The notes below the pieces were generated by a model. That model was not told the origin of the DNA and searched no databases. It saw only the letters and a program-made list of their open reading frames with translations. Made by a program: the position numbers and the translations under genes. From positions 1 through 8,358 of the forward strand of contig CAMWHW010000033.1 of NCBI GenBank assembly GCA_947174175.1: a stretch of DNA of 8,358 nucleotides, written 5' to 3'. Below are positions 6,846 through 8,358 of the stretch, piece after piece. Position 1 is the first letter of the stretch, and every line of letters starts with the position of its first letter. This DNA is from an uncultured Clostridia bacterium. Lineage in GTDB: Bacteria; Bacillota; Clostridia; Christensenellales; Borkfalkiaceae.

Positions 6846-6892
6846 AACTTGGGCGGCAATCTTTATTCGCCATAAATTCCCAACTATTTTCA

Positions 6893-6904
6893 CAATACGT
6901 ATTG
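6893..6904. promoter_or_regulatory. 12-bp perfect palindrome over the pfp -35, operator candidate
   Basis: CAATACGTATTG is a perfect 12-bp palindrome whose last three bases (6902-6904) are the first three of the -35 box TTGATT. A dimeric regulator bound here would compete with RNA polymerase. I do not recognise it as a known operator consensus. Chance is possible in AT-rich DNA. Confidence 0.4.
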
Positions 6905-6930
6905 ATTTTTCGTCGGGGATATATTATAAT
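6902..6930 (+). promoter_or_regulatory. Sigma-A type promoter of pfp
   Basis: The -35 TTGATT (6902-6907), an exact 17-nt spacer and a consensus -10 TATAAT (6925-6930) predict a transcription start near 6937 and a leader of about 46 nt. A small hairpin, AGTTTG (6946-6951) with CAAACT (6956-6961) around a TCGT loop, falls in this leader about 9 nt before the ribosome-binding site. Confidence 0.82.
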
Positions 6931-6969
6931 AAATTTAAGTACGGCAGTTTGTCGTCAAACTAAAATATT

Positions 6970-6974
6970 AGGGG
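6970..6974 (+). promoter_or_regulatory. Ribosome-binding site that sets the pfp start
   Basis: AGGGG lies 8 nt before the ATG at 6983. The open frame extends back to a TTG at 6902, but that codon is within the -35 box and upstream of the predicted transcription start, so the ATG is the start. Confidence 0.8.
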
Positions 6975-6982
6975 AATTATTT

Positions 6983-8206
6983 ATGAAGAACGTAATCGTA
7001 GGACAGTCGGGAGGACCTACTTCCGTAATCAACGCAAGCCTTCTGGGCGTATTCAAGACGGCTAAGGACAGGGGCGCGGACATCGTATACGGAATGGTGC
7101 ACGGCATTAAGGGACTTTTGGATAAGGACGTAGTAGACCTTTCCAAGCAGATTAAGAACGACCTTGATATGGACCTTTTAAAGAGAACTCCGTCGTCCTT
7201 CCTCGGCTCCTGCCGCTATAAGCTGCCTGCAATCGAGGGCAATGAAAAGACTTACGACCAGATATTCGCAACCTTGAAGGAGCTTGATATTTACGCCTTT
7301 TTCTATATCGGCGGTAACGACTCTATGGACACCATAGACAAGCTTTCCAGGTACGGCAAAAAGATTGGCAGCCCCATACGCTTTATGGGTTGCCCCAAGA
7401 CAATCGACAACGACCTTGCAATTACCGACCATACGCCCGGCTACGGCTCGGCGGCTAAGTACATAGCGGCAACCACCAAGGAAATCATCCGCGACGGCTT
7501 GGTTTACGACTATCCCGTTGTTTCGGTTATCGAAGTAATGGGCAGAAACGCGGGCTGGCTTACTGCGGCGGCGGCTCTTGCCAAGGGCGAGGACTGCGAA
7601 GGCGTGGATATGATTTACCTGCCCGAGCGCACGTTCGACGTTGACGCGTTCGTTGCAAAGACGGGCGAAATGCTTAAAGAGAACCGCTCGATAGTTATCG
7701 CCGTTTCCGAGGGCGTAAAGGTAGCGGACGGCAGATACGTGTGCGAGCTTGCAGACCACGTCGACTACGTTGACGCGTTTGGTCATAAACAGCTTGCGGG
7801 CACGGCAAGATACCTCGCGGGCAAGGTTGCCGAAAAGTACGGCGTAAAGACGCGTGCAATCGAACTTTCTTCCTTGCAGCGCTGCGCGGCGCACATCACT
7901 TCGCGTATCGACGTTACCGAAGCTTTCAACTCCGCAGGTGCGGCGGTTAAGGCTGCGTTCGAGGGCAAGACGGGTATGGTTGCGTGCTTAAAGCGCGTAT
8001 CCGAAGACCCCTATATGTGCATTACCGAGCTTGCAAACGTTTCGGACATTGCAAACGTGGAAAAGAAGGTGCCCGCAGAGTGGATAACCAAGGACGGCAC
8101 TTACGTAACGCCCGAACTCATTCACTATATCCGCCCGCTCATTCAGTCGGAAATCACGCCGCTGTGGGTTGACGGTCTGCCCAGACATTTAAGATTGGTT
8201 AAGTAA
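6983..8206 (+). CDS. pfp: Diphosphate--fructose-6-phosphate 1-phosphotransferase (PPi-dependent phosphofructokinase)
   Basis: A 407-residue cytoplasmic enzyme that phosphorylates fructose 6-phosphate to fructose 1,6-bisphosphate, using diphosphate in a reversible glycolytic step. Visible motifs: the phosphate-binding loop GQSGGP (7-12); GGNDS (110-114), where D113 takes the place of the Gly (E. coli Gly104) that ATP enzymes use; PKTIDND (138-144) with K139 in place of E. coli Gly124 and D142 as catalytic base; MGRNAGW (186-192); YLPER (212-216); and LQRCAAH (298-304). The Asp and Lys substitutions are the accepted marks of PPi dependence. N112 stands where many enzymes have Asp or Glu; GGND is, from memory, usual in clostridial members. 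The length of about 400 residues fits this subgroup rather than the roughly 320-residue bacterial ATP enzyme. The gene is monocistronic, with its own promoter and terminator. Residual ATP use cannot be excluded from sequence. Confidence 0.93.
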   Translation: MKNVIVGQSGGPTSVINASLLGVFKTAKDRGADIVYGMVHGIKGLLDKDVVDLSKQIKNDLDMDLLKRTPSSFLGSCRYKLPAIEGNEKTYDQIFATLKELDIYAFFYIGGNDSMDTIDKLSRYGKKIGSPIRFMGCPKTIDNDLAITDHTPGYGSAAKYIAATTKEIIRDGLVYDYPVVSVIEVMGRNAGWLTAAAALAKGEDCEGVDMIYLPERTFDVDAFVAKTGEMLKENRSIVIAVSEGVKVADGRYVCELADHVDYVDAFGHKQLAGTARYLAGKVAEKYGVKTRAIELSSLQRCAAHITSRIDVTEAFNSAGAAVKAAFEGKTGMVACLKRVSEDPYMCITELANVSDIANVEKKVPAEWITKDGTYVTPELIHYIRPLIQSEITPLWVDGLPRHLRLVK

Positions 8207-8221
8207 TCAAGTATTATTCCG

Positions 8222-8252
8222 AGCCGCGCGCTTTTTTAAGCGCGCGGCTTTT
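8222..8252 (+). terminator. Strong intrinsic terminator after pfp
   Basis: A perfect 12-bp stem pairs AGCCGCGCGCTT (8222-8233) with AAGCGCGCGGCT (8238-8249) around a TTTT loop and is followed by a T run to 8252. It begins 16 nt after the pfp stop. The convergent minus-strand gene ends at 8254, so the same stem may also serve that gene, but on that strand no T tract follows it. Confidence 0.88.
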
Positions 8253-8253
8253 A

Positions 8254-8358
8254 CTATTTTTTTACGCGATTGGCAATAACCTCGTGGCGCTCGATTATAT
8301 CCGCCATATAGTTGTGGCGGGCGGGCTCGGGCGCGGGCGGAGCGGAAGAGGCAGCGTA
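8254..8358 (-). CDS. C-terminal end of an unidentified protein (partial)
   Basis: The minus strand is open from the window edge (8358) to a TAG at 8254-8256, giving 34 residues that read YAASSAPPAPEP, then ARHNYMADIIERH, then EVIANRVKK. The first part is an Ala/Pro-rich linker and the last about 18 residues look like a charged amphipathic helix. Codon choice (GCC, CCC, GAG, CGC) fits the GC-rich genes nearby, and the stop falls just before the hairpin shared with convergent pfp. The family is not recognisable from this fragment. It is supported by frame openness, composition and position only. Confidence 0.5.
   Translation of the reverse strand, partial: YAASSAPPAPEPARHNYMADIIERHEVIANRVKK

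Noticed and set aside
6902..6982. Upstream TTG start that would extend pfp by 27 residues
   Set aside because: The TTG is part of the -35 box, upstream of the predicted transcription start, and the added residues resemble nothing in the family.
7178..7894. Minus-strand open frame of 238 codons opposite pfp
   Set aside because: Fully inside the well-conserved pfp gene and without any domain signal.

Overview
The window looks like a chromosomal segment of a Gram-positive, Clostridia-like gut anaerobe, probably an uncultured lineage. Reasons: two secreted proteins start with lipoprotein signal peptides, ribosome-binding sites are purine-rich (a perfect AGGAGG in one case), AT-rich intergenic regions carry clear sigma-A type promoters, intrinsic terminators flank the genes, and the glycolytic enzyme is a diphosphate-dependent phosphofructokinase of the kind common in Clostridia. 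The taxonomic placement is inference; no rRNA or other phylogenetic marker is present.

Layout. Position 1-24 is the terminator of a gene lying to the left. 131-2638 (+) encodes an 835-residue surface lipoprotein made almost entirely of BspA-type (LRR_5) leucine-rich repeats. The 214-nt gap 2639-2852 holds two tandem inverted repeats, a strong promoter (TTGACT-N17-TAAAAT) and a leader of about 130 nt with a GC-rich GCAA-tetraloop hairpin. 2853-6802 (+) is one large multidomain pectin methylesterase-family lipoprotein. As sequenced it is split by a frameshift near 5676-5705 into 2853-5726 and 5723-6802. A terminator follows at 6816-6845. A second clean promoter (TTGATT-N17-TATAAT), overlapped by a 12-bp perfect palindrome, drives 6983-8206 (+), a 407-residue PPi-dependent phosphofructokinase (pfp) that ends at a strong hairpin terminator. 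The last 105 nt read as the C-terminal end of a gene on the minus strand that converges on pfp.

How the genes fit together. The two lipoproteins would be anchored on the outer face of the cytoplasmic membrane: one as a probable adhesion or recognition surface protein, the other as a pectin de-esterifying enzyme with Ig-like and putative carbohydrate-binding modules. That is consistent with life on plant polysaccharide in the gut. pfp is central glycolysis with its own promoter and terminator, so it is a neighbour rather than part of a pectin operon. No mobile element, CRISPR array, tRNA or rRNA was seen.

The points most worth following are the frameshift inside the esterase catalytic domain, the unassigned C-terminal beta-rich domain, and the unexplained regulatory DNA before the esterase and before pfp. 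I did not find convincing evidence of an entirely new system.
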